From Artocarpus heterophyllus (taxonomy: Eukaryota > Streptophyta > Magnoliopsida > Rosales > Moraceae), in contig CM046339.1 of assembly GCA_025403435.1 (NCBI GenBank), forward strand, positions 5,726,981-5,790,980: a stretch of 64,000 nt of DNA, read 5' to 3'. The position numbers and the translations under genes are program-made. Positions 10,900 to 22,639 of the stretch are shown here, piece after piece (positions within the stretch are counted from its first letter, which is position 1; the number at the start of each line of letters is the position of its first letter). Under the pieces are notes generated by a model. That model saw nothing but the letters and a program-made list of their open reading frames with translations, searched no databases and was not told the origin of the DNA.

Positions 10900-11070
10900 G
10901 CATGACGCCTGTTTCGGCTCATCAATTTGACCCAGATGTCAATGTGGGTTTCTAGTATCAACATGACATTGGTCTCAACCCGGTGCCAATCTTGGCCTTG
11001 CTCCAATGCCAGTCTTGGCTCAACTCCAATGCCAGTCCTGGCTCATTAGCTTGACTTAATGTGGGTCATG
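10900..11070. repeat. Degenerate approximately 30-bp repeat block
   Basis: Imperfect repetition of phrases such as CCAATGCCAGTCTTGGCTC and CCAATGCCAGTCCTGGCTC (11001-11045), with weaker copies on both sides. It is a decayed minisatellite; no coding function seen. Confidence 0.55.
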
Positions 11071-11099
11071 GCCTCTTAACATGATCCTGAAAAGGGTTT

Positions 11100-12289
11100 T
11101 GGCATATTGTTCTGATCCCAACACGTTAGTTGGATTTTGACACAAGCAGTGGCAGAGCCACTTATAATTGTTTGGTGGCATTTTAATTATTGATTTTTTC
11201 CCTGAATATTTTTAGTAAAATTTAATTGTGCCCTTGTTTTACATGAAAAATTATAACTGTCCTCATTAAAAAATTAAAAGGCATCATTGTGGCCCCATGC
11301 TTTTTGAAAAATTATGCTTTGTGCTCCACTTAATAATCAAAACATGTAGTTATATCTGTATGAAATAAAAATTATCAGTAATTTTTTACATAGTAGCCCT
11401 ACTGACAAAAAGAATTAGCTCCCAACTTGTCAGCCTAGAAGTTTTTATGCCCACTCCAACAAATTTATATCATGAATTGACTTCCATCACGAGCCCAAAA
11501 ACTGTTACATTGTATGCCACACACATTAATCAAGAAAAGAGTGAAGTGTCATTCTTACCCTTAAAACCATTGCTAGATTTTTCACATCTTCTTTCTCTCT
11601 TTCTAATTTCCATTATGCATGCCCCCCCTGTCCCTTCTCTTCTTCACTTTGCACATATTGCCACCACTACAACATTGGCCATACCTTTGCCGTTGAAGTT
11701 TAGGCAAGATTAGGGCAATGCCGACACCATTGTCGTTGTGCTTGCCATCTCTGGCATTCCCTTGATGAGGTCGAGATGGAGCCATGGAAATCTATTTTGT
11801 CAAGATGAAGATTGCTGGTGATCTGCAAATGATCCACATGCCTCAATGGCCACACAAAGATCGCCACCGACATTATTGCCGCCGTGCATGTTGACTTCGA
11901 CCTTCTCTTGACAAACTTGCAACACCGTTGAGAAAGAGCCATGGAGAGCTCACACGTTGATACAAAAGATCACCGACAATCTATAGATCATCGACACACC
12001 TTAGTGGCTACATGAAGTTTGCCAGTGAAATCTCTTCCACGAGTAGGGAGATCTGTAGATCTTCCCTCCCCATGGTTGTTGCATGGAGACATCGGAGAGC
12101 TCTCTCCTACGTCATAGAGCATATGGTATTTTTTTTGTAATTTTTTGGTTGTGGATTTGTGGAGTTTGTGAGTAATTTATTGCTTCTATATGCATCATTT
12201 TTATGGTTTTGGTGATTTTTCTAAAATTTTGATCAATTTTTATTTTTTTTTTGTATTTTTCGAGTATTTCGTTGGTTGTCACTGCCTTA
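11100..12289. other. No gene recognised
   Basis: A possible old dispersed repeat starts near 11150 (CAGTGGCAGAGCCAC), a phrase that often opens decayed plant transposons. Between 11600 and 12110 there is a GC-richer block with short open frames on both strands, none like a known family. Confidence 0.4.
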
Positions 12290-12329
12290 AAATGGTGGTT
12301 TTTTGGTGGATCACAGCCATATAAATATT

Positions 12330-12500
12330 AAATTAAATGGTGGTTTCCAGCGTATACCAGCCAATAACTACAGTAGATACCAAATACTGACTGGTAACTA
12401 GGATGCATATTAGCCGCTAACTATGGTGTATACCAACCGGCAACTATGACAGATATCTATTGGTAATCATGGTAGATGCCTCACGCCTTGAAGGTATAGT
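12330..12500. repeat. Degenerate minisatellite
   Basis: About five imperfect copies of a unit near 30 bp, around CCAGCCAATAACTACAGTAG, GGTAACTAGGATGC, CCGCTAACTATGGTG, CGGCAACTATGACAG and GGTAATCATGGTAG. Spacing is irregular. Confidence 0.5.
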
Positions 12501-12846
12501 TGGTATTATTAAATATGGTGTGATAATGTGGTATTTTATAGTGATTATTTTTTTAGTGACATAAATCAATTCAAGTTTTATTTTGAGAAAATTACATGTT
12601 ATGCTATACTTTCAAAAAACATGTTTATTCATGTCACACTTAAAAGAATTATGCCGCACTACTGTTCATAATATTTATTTAAGTTGTGTCACACTTAAAC
12701 ATTTGTGACATTTATGAAAAATAAGTTTCAATAGATAAATTTATAAAAATTCTCCTTTTATTTTTGTGCCATATATGTAAAGAACCGTTCAGTCTAACCC
12801 TTTATTGAATTTGACCCATCAGACCAACCACAACTCCAATCTCTTT

Positions 12847-12918
12847 ATTCTGATGTTTCTGGGTTAGGTGTTATTTTCTTCTATTCTGATGTTTCTGGGT
12901 TAGGTGTTATTTTCTTCT
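12847..12918. repeat. 36-bp perfect tandem duplication
   Basis: The unit beginning ATTCTGATGTTTCTGGGTTA occurs twice without a mismatch (12847-12882, 12883-12918), so it is a recent local duplication. Confidence 0.95.
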
Positions 12919-14689
12919 ATTGAGCTTATTTCTAATATTGTAACAATACATTAGACCCTTTAATTTATACTCGTTTTTCCTTTTCCAAAAAAAAAAACCC
13001 AACGAACCAAGATGGTGAGACATTTTTAGCTGTTGGCATGAAAGGGCTACCTCTACTTTCAAGTTCCGAATGGTTAAAGCTCGTTTAATTAGTCAAAGGG
13101 GTAAACTGAAGTGTGCCGATCCGCATGGCCTGATAATGCTTGGGGCATATTGACACCCACTTGTTTCAACATTCAACTATGAACGCCATTTGTTGGTGCA
13201 CGGTGGACCGCCAACTGCACGTTTTCTTGGTCAATTAGTTTATTAATTATTTGTTTTCTCTCTTCCTGGTTCAACAGTTCTACATTAGAATCTTCGGAGC
13301 CCCCATGGAAGAATTAATTTATCTACAAATTTAATAGGGACGAATTTGTTTGCAGAATTGTAAATCTGCACTCTGAAAGCAAAGCTGGCAATTTGCAGGA
13401 AAAAGCAACATTATGGATTAAAAAATTATGCAATTGCACGTGCATCTAAATCCTAACTGTCCTTAGACCCTTTGTATATTTGTGGTGATTCATTCCTTCG
13501 TTCCTTAACTCAGTTCTTTTTCTTTTTATTTTGGGAAAATCTTTGTTTATCTCCATGATTATATGATTATTATTATTCTTTTCAGTAAAATAACAACAGG
13601 TGATCATTACTTTGGTTTTAGATAATGCGAGTTTGTAATTGGTAAATAATTTATATTGATAATCACTTGTTGTTATGCCAATATTAAATAATCAAATCTA
13701 TAATATTTTTATTAGTACGAGAGATGAATATTCATTTTTGGGTCAAAATAGTAAACATCCTTAACTCTGTCTTATTGTTTTTGTTTTTTTTAAATAAATC
13801 CATTTCATGTTCACATTTTCCATTTACTTGCTCTTAGTGGGTATCAAGTTGGAAAGAGAAAATATTGTGGAAAAAAAAAACTTATTTAAGATACAAAAAA
13901 GAAAAAATCATGATCGACACCTCATTTTCTCCTGCCAGTAGATCAATTTTTTTTTTCAATCAGTTTTAATCATCTGATTTATGAGTAGGAGCACTTTTAT
14001 ATCTTACATACATTTTGAACTTAAAAGGTCATATATTTTTTTCTCTCTTTAGAAATAGTACTTGAGTTAAAAGCTTCAGCAATTTAGCCACTACAGAAAA
14101 AAAAAAAGTCAAAGTTTGTCTCTCCGTTTAATAGATAGATGAAAATGTTTAATACGCGAAGTTGTATCAAATTTAATTTGTCTTTCTATTAAATATACAG
14201 ATGAAAAAATTAATATAAGAAGTTGTATAAATTTTAGTCTATAAGTTAAGAAAATGGTTTGTATAGCCCCCACTCTTTTTTTTCAACATTTTTTTCTTGT
14301 TTTAATAAAAAATGTATTTTCTTAAAAAAAACGCGCTAGCTAAACTTTTCTTTTGTTTTCTATTTTTTTTAAAAAATTCTTCTTGTTTGTTTTAGATTCG
14401 AGATTTTTTTTTAATTTTTTAAAGTTTAGTAAATTTAGTTTAAATCCTGAAATTTAATGTTTTTCATTTATGAATTTTCATTAACACAACCTTTTAGTTT
14501 AAGGAGTAAATTTAGCATAATTTTAATATATAAACTATTTATAGAGAGAATAGGATTTAGAAATGACTTTATGAATGGTTACTGAATTTTTTCCTGTCTT
14601 CATAGTCAGTCTATATGGTTATTTTTGTCTCATAAAAAGTTCTTGAATTGAAAAAGTATCTCATATCTTCAATAACTCCCCTTGGATGC
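12919..14689. other. AT-rich intergenic sequence
   Basis: I see no gene. Between 14105 and 14250 there are two diverged copies of a unit of about 65 bp (GTCTCTCCGTTTAATAGATA and GTCTTTCTATTAAATATACA). Poly-A and poly-T runs are common. Confidence 0.5.
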
Positions 14690-16600
14690 TTAATAGACCT
14701 ATCAGTCAACTGTAAGGAAATAGTTGTAGGTCTAGCCTCACCTAATCCAAGCTTTCAGAAAATAGATAGAGGCATTAAATTAATGCTTGCACCAAGATCG
14801 TAGAATTCCCAATGGCAGATGGAATAGTAAAGCTTCCTAGGTCTTTGAGCTTTTGAGGCAACTTTCTCTAGAGGATAGCACTGCACTCTTCAGTAAGTGC
14901 AACAATTTCATACTCCTCTAACATCCTCTTGTTTGATGAGATGTCTTTCATAAACTTCACATAGCTTGGCATTTGTTCGAGTGCATCGATGAAAGGGATG
15001 TTAATGTGGAGCTTCTTGAAAACATCAAGGAATTTAGCAAATTGTTTACCCAATTTGCTCTTCTTGAGGTGTTCAGGGAAAAGGATATTCACTACTGGAT
15101 ATTAGGGAGGCAAAGGGTGAGCTTCAGGCATGACTTCATATTGTTCTTGACCAATCTTTTTAGACTTTTCACTACTTGAAGGCGTCTCTAATTCTTTTCT
15201 GCTTCTCAAAGTGATTGCCTTGCATTATTCTTTAGGATTCACTTTCGTGTTGCTAGGCCAATTACCTTGTTGTCGACCACCATACATGTTAGCTAGTTGT
15301 CTGATTTAAGCTTTCAAATTCCAGATTTGGGTAGCTTAATTCTAAAAGTTGGTCCTCGTCTCGGTCATGAACTTGTCTATGTTGTTAGTCAACTGGAGCA
15401 AAGTTGCTTCTAAATCAGTCTTCTTCTCTTGAGGTTGAAGTCCCAATCCTGAGGCTGAAATCCCTGTTGAGACTGTCCAATATTTTGATTATTTCTCCAT
15501 TAAAAGTTTGGAAGATTACGCCATCCTGGATTGTATGTGTTGGAGTATAGGCTGTTCTATTGTCTATTATAGTTCCCAACAAACTATGCCTGCTCTGTTT
15601 GTGGTTACCAGAATAGATTTTCCACCTAACACTTTTCACTGGGATGGTTGCCTTGACAAAAATCACACATAAACTGAGGAGTCTAAATGGCATTGACCGC
15701 CAATTGGCTGTTTTGGAATTACTTAGTAAGAGCTACAACTTGAGTAGTCAACACAGATAAAGCTTTAGATTCATAAACTCTAACTACTTTCGTTGTCATT
15801 GACCTGTCACTTGGCCACTAAAAGTTATTGGTGGCCATATCTTCTAGCAACTCATATGCTTCATCCTCATTTTTCTTCATAAATGCTCCTCCTGTAGATG
15901 CATCAATTAGAGTTCTGATGTTACCCACCAACCCATTGTAAAAATTGTGGAATTGCATCCACTTAGGTAGCCCATGATGGGGACACTTCCTTAATAGCTC
16001 TTATAACTCTCCCAAGCATCATATATAGTTTGACCTTCACATTGAGTGAAATTGTTGATCTCAATCCGTACCTTCGTTGTTTTTGCAAGAGGGAAGAAAT
16101 TGGCTAGGAACTTGCTAACCAAATCTTCACAAGTAGTGATAGAATCTGTAGGTAAAGAGTTCAACTAGCTTTTTGTTTTATTGCTCAAGGAGAAAGGAAA
16201 CGGCCAAAGGTGAATGGCGTCATCAGAAACACCATTATACTTGACAATATCACAAAGTTCCAAGAAATTCGCAATGTGAGTGTTCAGATCTTCAATGAGC
16301 AATCTAATGAATTAGATTCCTTGAATCATCTACAAAGCCACCAGCTTAAGCTCAAAGTTATTTGCACCAATAGCCGGCCTACTTATGACCCACTGAATAC
16401 CTATCGCAGTTGGTAAAGCATAGTCCCTTATGCCCACTGGCTGGTGGGCCTCATTTCATACTTCATCAGGATCAACCATAGTGTCTTGCAACTGATTGAG
16501 AGCTTCTCTTCTCTCCTTCCTATTCCTTCAACAAGTGCATTCTATCTTAAATCGAGAGGAAATAAATCACTACTCCCAGACATTCGCATACCTAGATAGA
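14690..16600 (-). pseudogene. Athila-lineage gag and start of protease (element Ath1)
   Basis: Read right to left with several frame changes. Gag shows WPFPFSLSNK, FFPLAKTTKVRIEINNF, CEGQTIYDAWESYKELLRKC and PHHGLPKWMQFHNFYNGL. A CCHC-like knuckle follows (CDFCQGNHPSEKC). Then come HLKKSKLGKQFAKFLDVFKK, LEQMPSYVKFMKDI, ALTEECSAIL and the protease start DLGASINLMPLSIF, ending in DRSIKHPRGVIEDM near 14690. This is the Athila arrangement, where the protease site reads DLGAS. Many stops and frameshifts are present, and RT, RNase H and integrase are absent, so the element is cut off at its 3' side. Confidence 0.87.
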
Positions 16601-16705
16601 ATTCCTGCAACAAAAACCTGAAAACAAATAAAATTAATAAAATTAAAAGACAAATTCAAAGTTAAACTAGAGTTATTTTCTTCATTATGAATGAAAACCA
16701 AATAG

Positions 16706-16723
16706 CCCCCAGCAACGATGCCA
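16706..16723 (-). other. Primer-binding site of Ath1 (Asp-tRNA type, decayed)
   Basis: The minus strand reads TGGCATCGTTGCTGGGGG, a C-to-T-decayed form of the TGGCGCCGTTG site typical of Athila and Tat elements. It lies 6 bases from the LTR edge at 16730. Confidence 0.8.
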
Positions 16724-16729
16724 AAAACT

Positions 16730-17662
16730 TGTTGTGAATTTTCTAACACAAGTGCACGTATCGTTAACAAGTAATAATGTGAGAGTAGCAATCATTCCCT
16801 CGAGGACTAATTGTCACTAAGCACCAAAGTAATCTAACTCTAATTCAATTTGATCAACTAAAATATGGAAACAATGGAATAATAAAATGGCCAAAAGAAG
16901 ACAACCTAAATTAATGAAAATGAGAAATTGCAAGTTTAACAAACTAAATTTTAATATATTAAGACATCTAGGGTTTTCGACTTAGCAAATTAATTCTATC
17001 CAGTTTATCTAATTTAATAAATTGATATTTACTCTTATGCTGATAATGAATTTCTCTTAGGTAGTCATTAATCTTTCTCAAGCATTAATAATTTATTTTA
17101 GTTAGCAAATCTCCTATATCTCTATAGAAACTCTAAACTTACCAAGATTCATTAAGAAAAATAAATTCACCCGTTACACAAATCTCATAGATATCTCTAT
17201 CCTATGATGATCTCATGGCATTTAATCATGGTCTAATTTAATTATCACTTTTCATCCTCAAATTATATCACTAATCATGCAAAAGATGTGCAAACTTTTA
17301 CAAGTATTAAGATTAGATTAAATACTCAGCATAGAAAATAAATAATATTGAATTGAATTAAATTAAATAAAAGTGAACATTCATAATCTAGCTACATCAT
17401 AGCCCTATAATAGAGGAAAATTAGTTCATAATGAAACTAAAATAAGACATTCACACAAAAACACACGGAAACGACTCTAAAAATTTCCAAAAAATATTAA
17501 ACATAAAAACACAATAAAAATACATTTTTAAAGACATTCACATACTAAGACACAAAATACTTATTAACACAAAATGTTATTAATTAGAGGATTGAATAAG
17601 AAATATTAATGCAAAACAATGATATTTAACCTTAAAAAATATGTATTTTCATAATCTCATCA
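16730..17662 (-). repeat. Athila LTR, chimeric (shared by Ath1 and Ath2)
   Basis: On the minus strand it starts TGATGAGATTATG (17662) and ends AAAATTCACAACA (16730), 933 bp. Its first 200 bases or so match the LTR at 20849-22546 (17455-17662 with 22345-22546). Similarity stops near 17470, and the rest is a different Athila LTR tail. A polypurine-like tract precedes its start and a primer site follows its end, so it is both the 3' LTR of Ath2 and the 5' LTR of Ath1. Confidence 0.75.
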
Positions 17663-19177
17663 CACCATCTAACCAGCTTATTGCTAGTCCTAAGCAATTA
17701 AAGTGATAGAATTTTGAAATGAATTATAGAATATTCACACAATGCATACCATTTAACTATAATTTGACTGACCTAACTAAATAGACCAATAAAACAAAAA
17801 ATTTATTGAAACAATTTATATGCTATTTAACAAAATGTATGCAAGCCTGGCTTAGTGCAAAAATAAAAAACATGAATAAATGTGAAGTTTCATAAAAAAC
17901 TAAGAATAAAATTATTATAATATTTTGATTCAAATCACTCCTGCAAACAACAACACTTTAAATTTATTTATTAGAACAATTAAGAATAGAAATATAAAAA
18001 CAAAAATATTTACCAAAATTAAACAAATTTTACAATCGTGGATAGTATAATATTTGGCTTCCTTAAACTTATTCCACCCACTTAACAAGCCTTGTGTGAG
18101 TAACTCCTAGACTAGTTAGCCAACATTTATTCATAAACTTACATAATGACACTATACTTATTTAGACTTTTTTATTTATTTCTATTTTTATTATTTTTCG
18201 TTGATTGATTTATTTAATTAGTTAATTTAATTTTGAAAATGTTACTACCTTTAATTGTTCATCTTCACAAAATAACAAAACTTAAATATTCTTAGCTTTG
18301 ACTTACTACCATAATTGAGCATTACAGTGCGTGTGTGAAAAAAACGGCTTACAAACACTTTGATAAATAAACTCATAAAAATGTTAAATAAAAGGAAGTT
18401 TTGAGAGTCCATAAAGTTAAATAATTCAAAGAATAGAAAAATGATATTACATTAATATGAAATTCAAAAATCAAGATTAAATAATAATACATTAATTACT
18501 AAGGAACTAATATTTACAAAACTTTTTTTAGATTTTTTAATTTTATGATGCACAAAAACAAAAAATTTTTACAAAATACACAAAATTTGGAGTAAAAACT
18601 GAAAAAGTTAGGCAAAAAAAAAATTAACATGATTTTGCACAGCAGTGATGCACAACCCTCTTCCCCAACCTAAATTATACATTGTACCCATTATATACAA
18701 AGAAAATTGAGAGTAATAAAAAATTACCTGAATCAGCACAGCTACAAAGATGATCTGTAACTAGCTTAACAAAGACAAATAAAACTAACAAAACACACAA
18801 CAATGTATTACAAACTAGGTCTTTTAAAGTCATATTCCTAAGATTTTTTTTTTTGAAAATTAAAATCACTTTTCAAATTCTTCAAAATGCATTTCAAGAG
18901 GTTGTAAGTACATAATACTTACTAATCACAACAATTATATCCTCCTTAATCTCAACCATTTTAAATGAATTATTAAGTAATTTAATTTCAAAGAATTTTT
19001 TAAGGAAATTTAAAATGCAAAACCAAAGTACACATTTTTATTGAAAATTTATCTAAAAATTCAAACAAATTGTATTTACAAAATCAGACCCATTAGAATG
19101 TGTCTCAAGAGAAAATTGAAAGCAGTTTACCTCTATAACTCAGCCATTCTAAATAAATTTAATTTATAGCTGTCATT
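17663..19177 (-). other. Internal region of Ath2 without recognisable coding
   Basis: Next to the LTR at 17663-17700 the minus strand reads GACTAGCAATAAGCTGG and then a G-rich tract, like the pre-LTR end of Athila elements. The rest is AT-rich with no RT, RNase H or integrase motif in any frame. Confidence 0.6.
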
Positions 19178-20320
19178 TTAAACTTTCAAAATAAATTTCA
19201 ACATTTTTATTTTTAAAAGAAAATCAAAATAGAATACAATAACACACAAAAGTATATTACAAATGAGAAAAAGTAAAGATATTGCCTTGAAAGTGTTTTC
19301 CCATCGTTTGGTGTTCTGAATTAAGTAAATCTTTCTTCCAACTCTGCCTCTTGTGGATGTGTCAAACGACATCACATATGGGTCTTGTGTGAAGATGCCC
19401 AAAAGATTGGCAAAATTTAAAACCTTTAAACTTGTTAAAGTTGGGCTCGTTTTATGTTCTAAGGAAGTCCATAAAATGATACTAAAGGTGGTGGCCACAG
19501 AGGATCTTGGTAAGAATGGTCTTTGGTGAACTCTTGTGGAAGCTGAGGTTGAGAACCTAAGACTAAAGGTGATTAGTGTTTCTCTTCTATAGCTAAGCCT
19601 TCTTTCTCTTCCTCACATTCCTCTCCTAACGTTTGTTCCTCAAAATAGGTGGGTTCTAAATGTTCCTTATTTATGGCTAGGTCAACTGTTTCTTCCTCAC
19701 CTAAAGAATCTTCTTCAAACAACTCAAAAGGCTGCTTAATTGGCTTAACAGATTCTTTTAAGTGACAATTTTGTGCTAAGGTATTTTTGGCAAGAATGGT
19801 TTCATCTTGTTCTACTTTTGACACTAATTGACACAAAGTAGTTTATATATCTTCTCTGCCTTTTCGTAGTTTTCTCAATTTTTTTGATAAATTTTTTGAG
19901 GTTCTTTTTGTGATTTCTATAAACTTTGCTAGGGTTTCCTACAAAATTTTCTTTTTCAAATTTCCTAATGAATTTTTAGGTTGAAAGAATAGTTTTGAAG
20001 TTTGGATGTTAGGCCAAGGTTCTGAATTATTCTCTCTTCTTATATTGTTCCTTCTATTGTTCATCTAATAATCAAATTTGGCCATGTTTTCTATCATGAA
20101 ATAAACTTTGTCAATGGTTTGTTGGTAAAAAGTGGTTGTGCCATATCCTCTCTCAACCCAATTTCTTGTTGTAGGACTTAATCTATCTATGAAAACTTCT
20201 AACAGATATTTCCTTGAAAGACCATGGTGAGGGTACTTATCTAACAGGTCTTTATATCTCCACCAAGCATTATAAAATGGTTTCAAGTGTGTTTGAGAAA
20301 AGCTTGCCACAAAATGTTAA
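19178..20320 (-). pseudogene. Athila-like gag (element Ath2)
   Basis: The clearest block (20310-20065) reads YNAWWRYKDLLDKYPHHGLS, LLEVFIDRLSPTTRNWVERG and FYQQTIDKVYFMIENMAKF. Its layout is that of the Athila gag at 16 kb (a tryptophan-RYK-L helix, then PHHGL). A TAG sits where a tryptophan is expected after KFDY. A glutamate-rich acidic stretch follows (19836-19573, ELFEEDSLGEEETVDL). A degraded tail with RTPNDGKTLSRQYL extends to about 19290. Gag is the only coding domain seen, which would make this a gag-only, pol-less derivative. Confidence 0.7.
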
Positions 20321-20826
20321 TGAATTTCCCATAACATTTTTTTTTGTCTTTTTTAATTTTTCAATTTTTTTATTTTTGAAAAAATGCAAGTCAAATAATA
20401 CTCAATTAATTGGATTCCTAGATCATGAGGGGTCACATCGAACACACTTAGAATTCTCAACTTTCTTAGGCAAGAGTTTTAGCCTTGTAGTCATGGGATC
20501 GAGTCCCAATGGTGGGTCTTTTTGAAAAAATCCAAAAAATTTTATGATTACCCAAAGTTACAAAGCAAAAGGCAAGATTCTAATTTTTTTTTAATCCAGA
20601 ATGAATAAAGCAATGAGTCAAAAGTATCCACGCATTTTTTTAATTTTAATTTTTGAATTTTGAATTTTGAATTTTTTAATTTTTTGAATAATAACACACA
20701 CTAATTAAAACATGCAAATAATTAAAATAATATTTACAAAGAATATAGATAGATCACTGACCTATTATAGATCACTTAGCTATTTTCCTACTTAATCTAG
20801 CAATCTGACAAAGTGACAACACTTCT

Positions 20827-20842
20827 CCGACAATGGCGCCAA
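20827..20842 (-). other. Primer-binding site of Ath2
   Basis: The minus strand reads TTGGCGCCATTGTCGG, the tRNA-complementary site of Athila-type elements, a few bases from the LTR end at 20849. Confidence 0.85.
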
Positions 20843-20848
20843 AATTTT

Positions 20849-22546
20849 TGTCGTATCGCTCAAAATGATTCCTTGAACGCGGATATTTATAGTATAGAAA
20901 GGTTATCGTATCTATAGGGAAGTGAGAATTTGAAAGATTGACAATTTAACGATTGAAAAGACAATGATGATTTTAAGGAGATTTTAAAGAAAAAAAACAT
21001 TTTTCACAATTTTAAATAAGATTTTAAAACATAAAATTAAAATGGTAAAATTTTGAGAATCCCTTGTATGTTTCAAACTAATATGAAATTTTAAGTCTAA
21101 ATAATTTTCTAAAGTATTTGATTTATTATATCTTTTCCCATTAATAGCAAGCACATTTACTATTTCTATAAAAGTCAACCTAAAGCAGCAATATAGCAAG
21201 CTATAATATAGTAAAGGGTTTTCCTATAAAAATAGCAAAATACTCATCTCTCACTAATGATTTGGTGTACTAACTATTAAAATTATAACCGTTATCACCA
21301 CAATTATAATTAACATAATTTTAAGATAGAAAAGATAATAACAAATTAAAATTATTATATTTTACTAGAATACATTTTTGCATTAATTGTGGCAGAACCT
21401 CGTTTTATTAAATAGTTTAAGAATACACTATACTATCCACTACCGACAATAAATCAAGCATTACCAAGTATTTACTGTGCTCGTTTATGTCTATAATATA
21501 GCAAAAACTCAACTTAATAAACAACATGCTTAGTAGTATCATCTATAGCATAAATGTAAAGTTAAAAACCATACCAGAGTACTATACATACAAGATTATC
21601 TCTTTATCTTACTAGACTCTCTATACTAATTTAGGCATTATTTTAATATTGAAAATAAGGTCGGAGGAATAACCTAATAGTATCATCTCCCTAAAGGGGG
21701 TACTATTGAGTTAAAGACTTAGTAGTTGAAGAAAGGAGAAAAAATGACCAAAAGGTCATGAGGGTGTTGAATGAAAGGGGGCACCCCTTTTTATAGTAGA
21801 AAAATTCTACTATTCACATATTTTATAACAATATTTATATATTATTTTGTGTATTTAATTATTTTTTATATTATTATTATTTTGTTTTATTCATCCTTCG
21901 GTTGCATCCTATGCAGATGCAATTGAAAGAATCAATTTTCTTTCTTTTCTTTGTGTTGATCCGCGCTCAACATTGTGCATGATTTTGTAGGTAATCTGGC
22001 ACAACGCTAGTATGTAATGGATGCGTCTTGAGTGTTGGATTCAGGGGTCCGAGCTGAAGCAACAGTTGAGATCAAGTCTTCGATAAGAGAAGTAAATGCA
22101 AGCTTTCAAACCATTAGATTGGTCAAAGTACTTTGATCGTACGGCAGTTGAGACTCGTGCATGTTAGAAATGCAACATTGGATTTGAGACTAAATATGAG
22201 ATATTATGTGTGGCGACATGTGGACGGTCCATATTGATTCAGCGGCACGATCTAATGGCTTTTATACAAACATTTTATGACTCAAAATAAAATCATCCAA
22301 ATTTATTTTATGGTTTTAATTATTTATAAACTAAACAAATTTAACGCACCAAAAAACTCTAAAAATTACCAAAAATATTATTAAACATAAAACACAATAA
22401 AAATACATTTTTAAACACATCTATACACTAAGACACAAAAGTACTTATTAGCACAAAAATACTATAATTAGAGGATTTAATGAGAAATATTAATGCAAAA
22501 TTATGATATTTAACCACAAGAAATGCGTATTTTTATAGTCTCATCA
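20849..22546 (-). repeat. 5' LTR of Ath2
   Basis: On the minus strand it starts TGATGAGACTATAAAA (22546) and ends GAGCGATACGACA (20849), 1,698 bp. A TATA-like element (CTATAAAAAGGGG) is at about 21783-21797, followed by a CT-rich start region. The 20850-21250 part matches 24225-24572 in inverse orientation. Confidence 0.82.
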
Positions 22547-22639
22547 ATCATACATTCAACATAAATGAATATAAGAGGACAACATTTGATATATGAAAAT
22601 AAATAATGAACTCTTTATTGATTAAATGTCTCAAACAAT

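Noticed and set aside
11150..11170. CAGTGGCAGAGCCAC as a terminal inverted repeat start
   Set aside because: No complementary end with a duplication within a reasonable distance.
14089..14112. CCACTACAGAAAAA as a CACTA end
   Set aside because: Single chance match followed by poly-A; no partner end.
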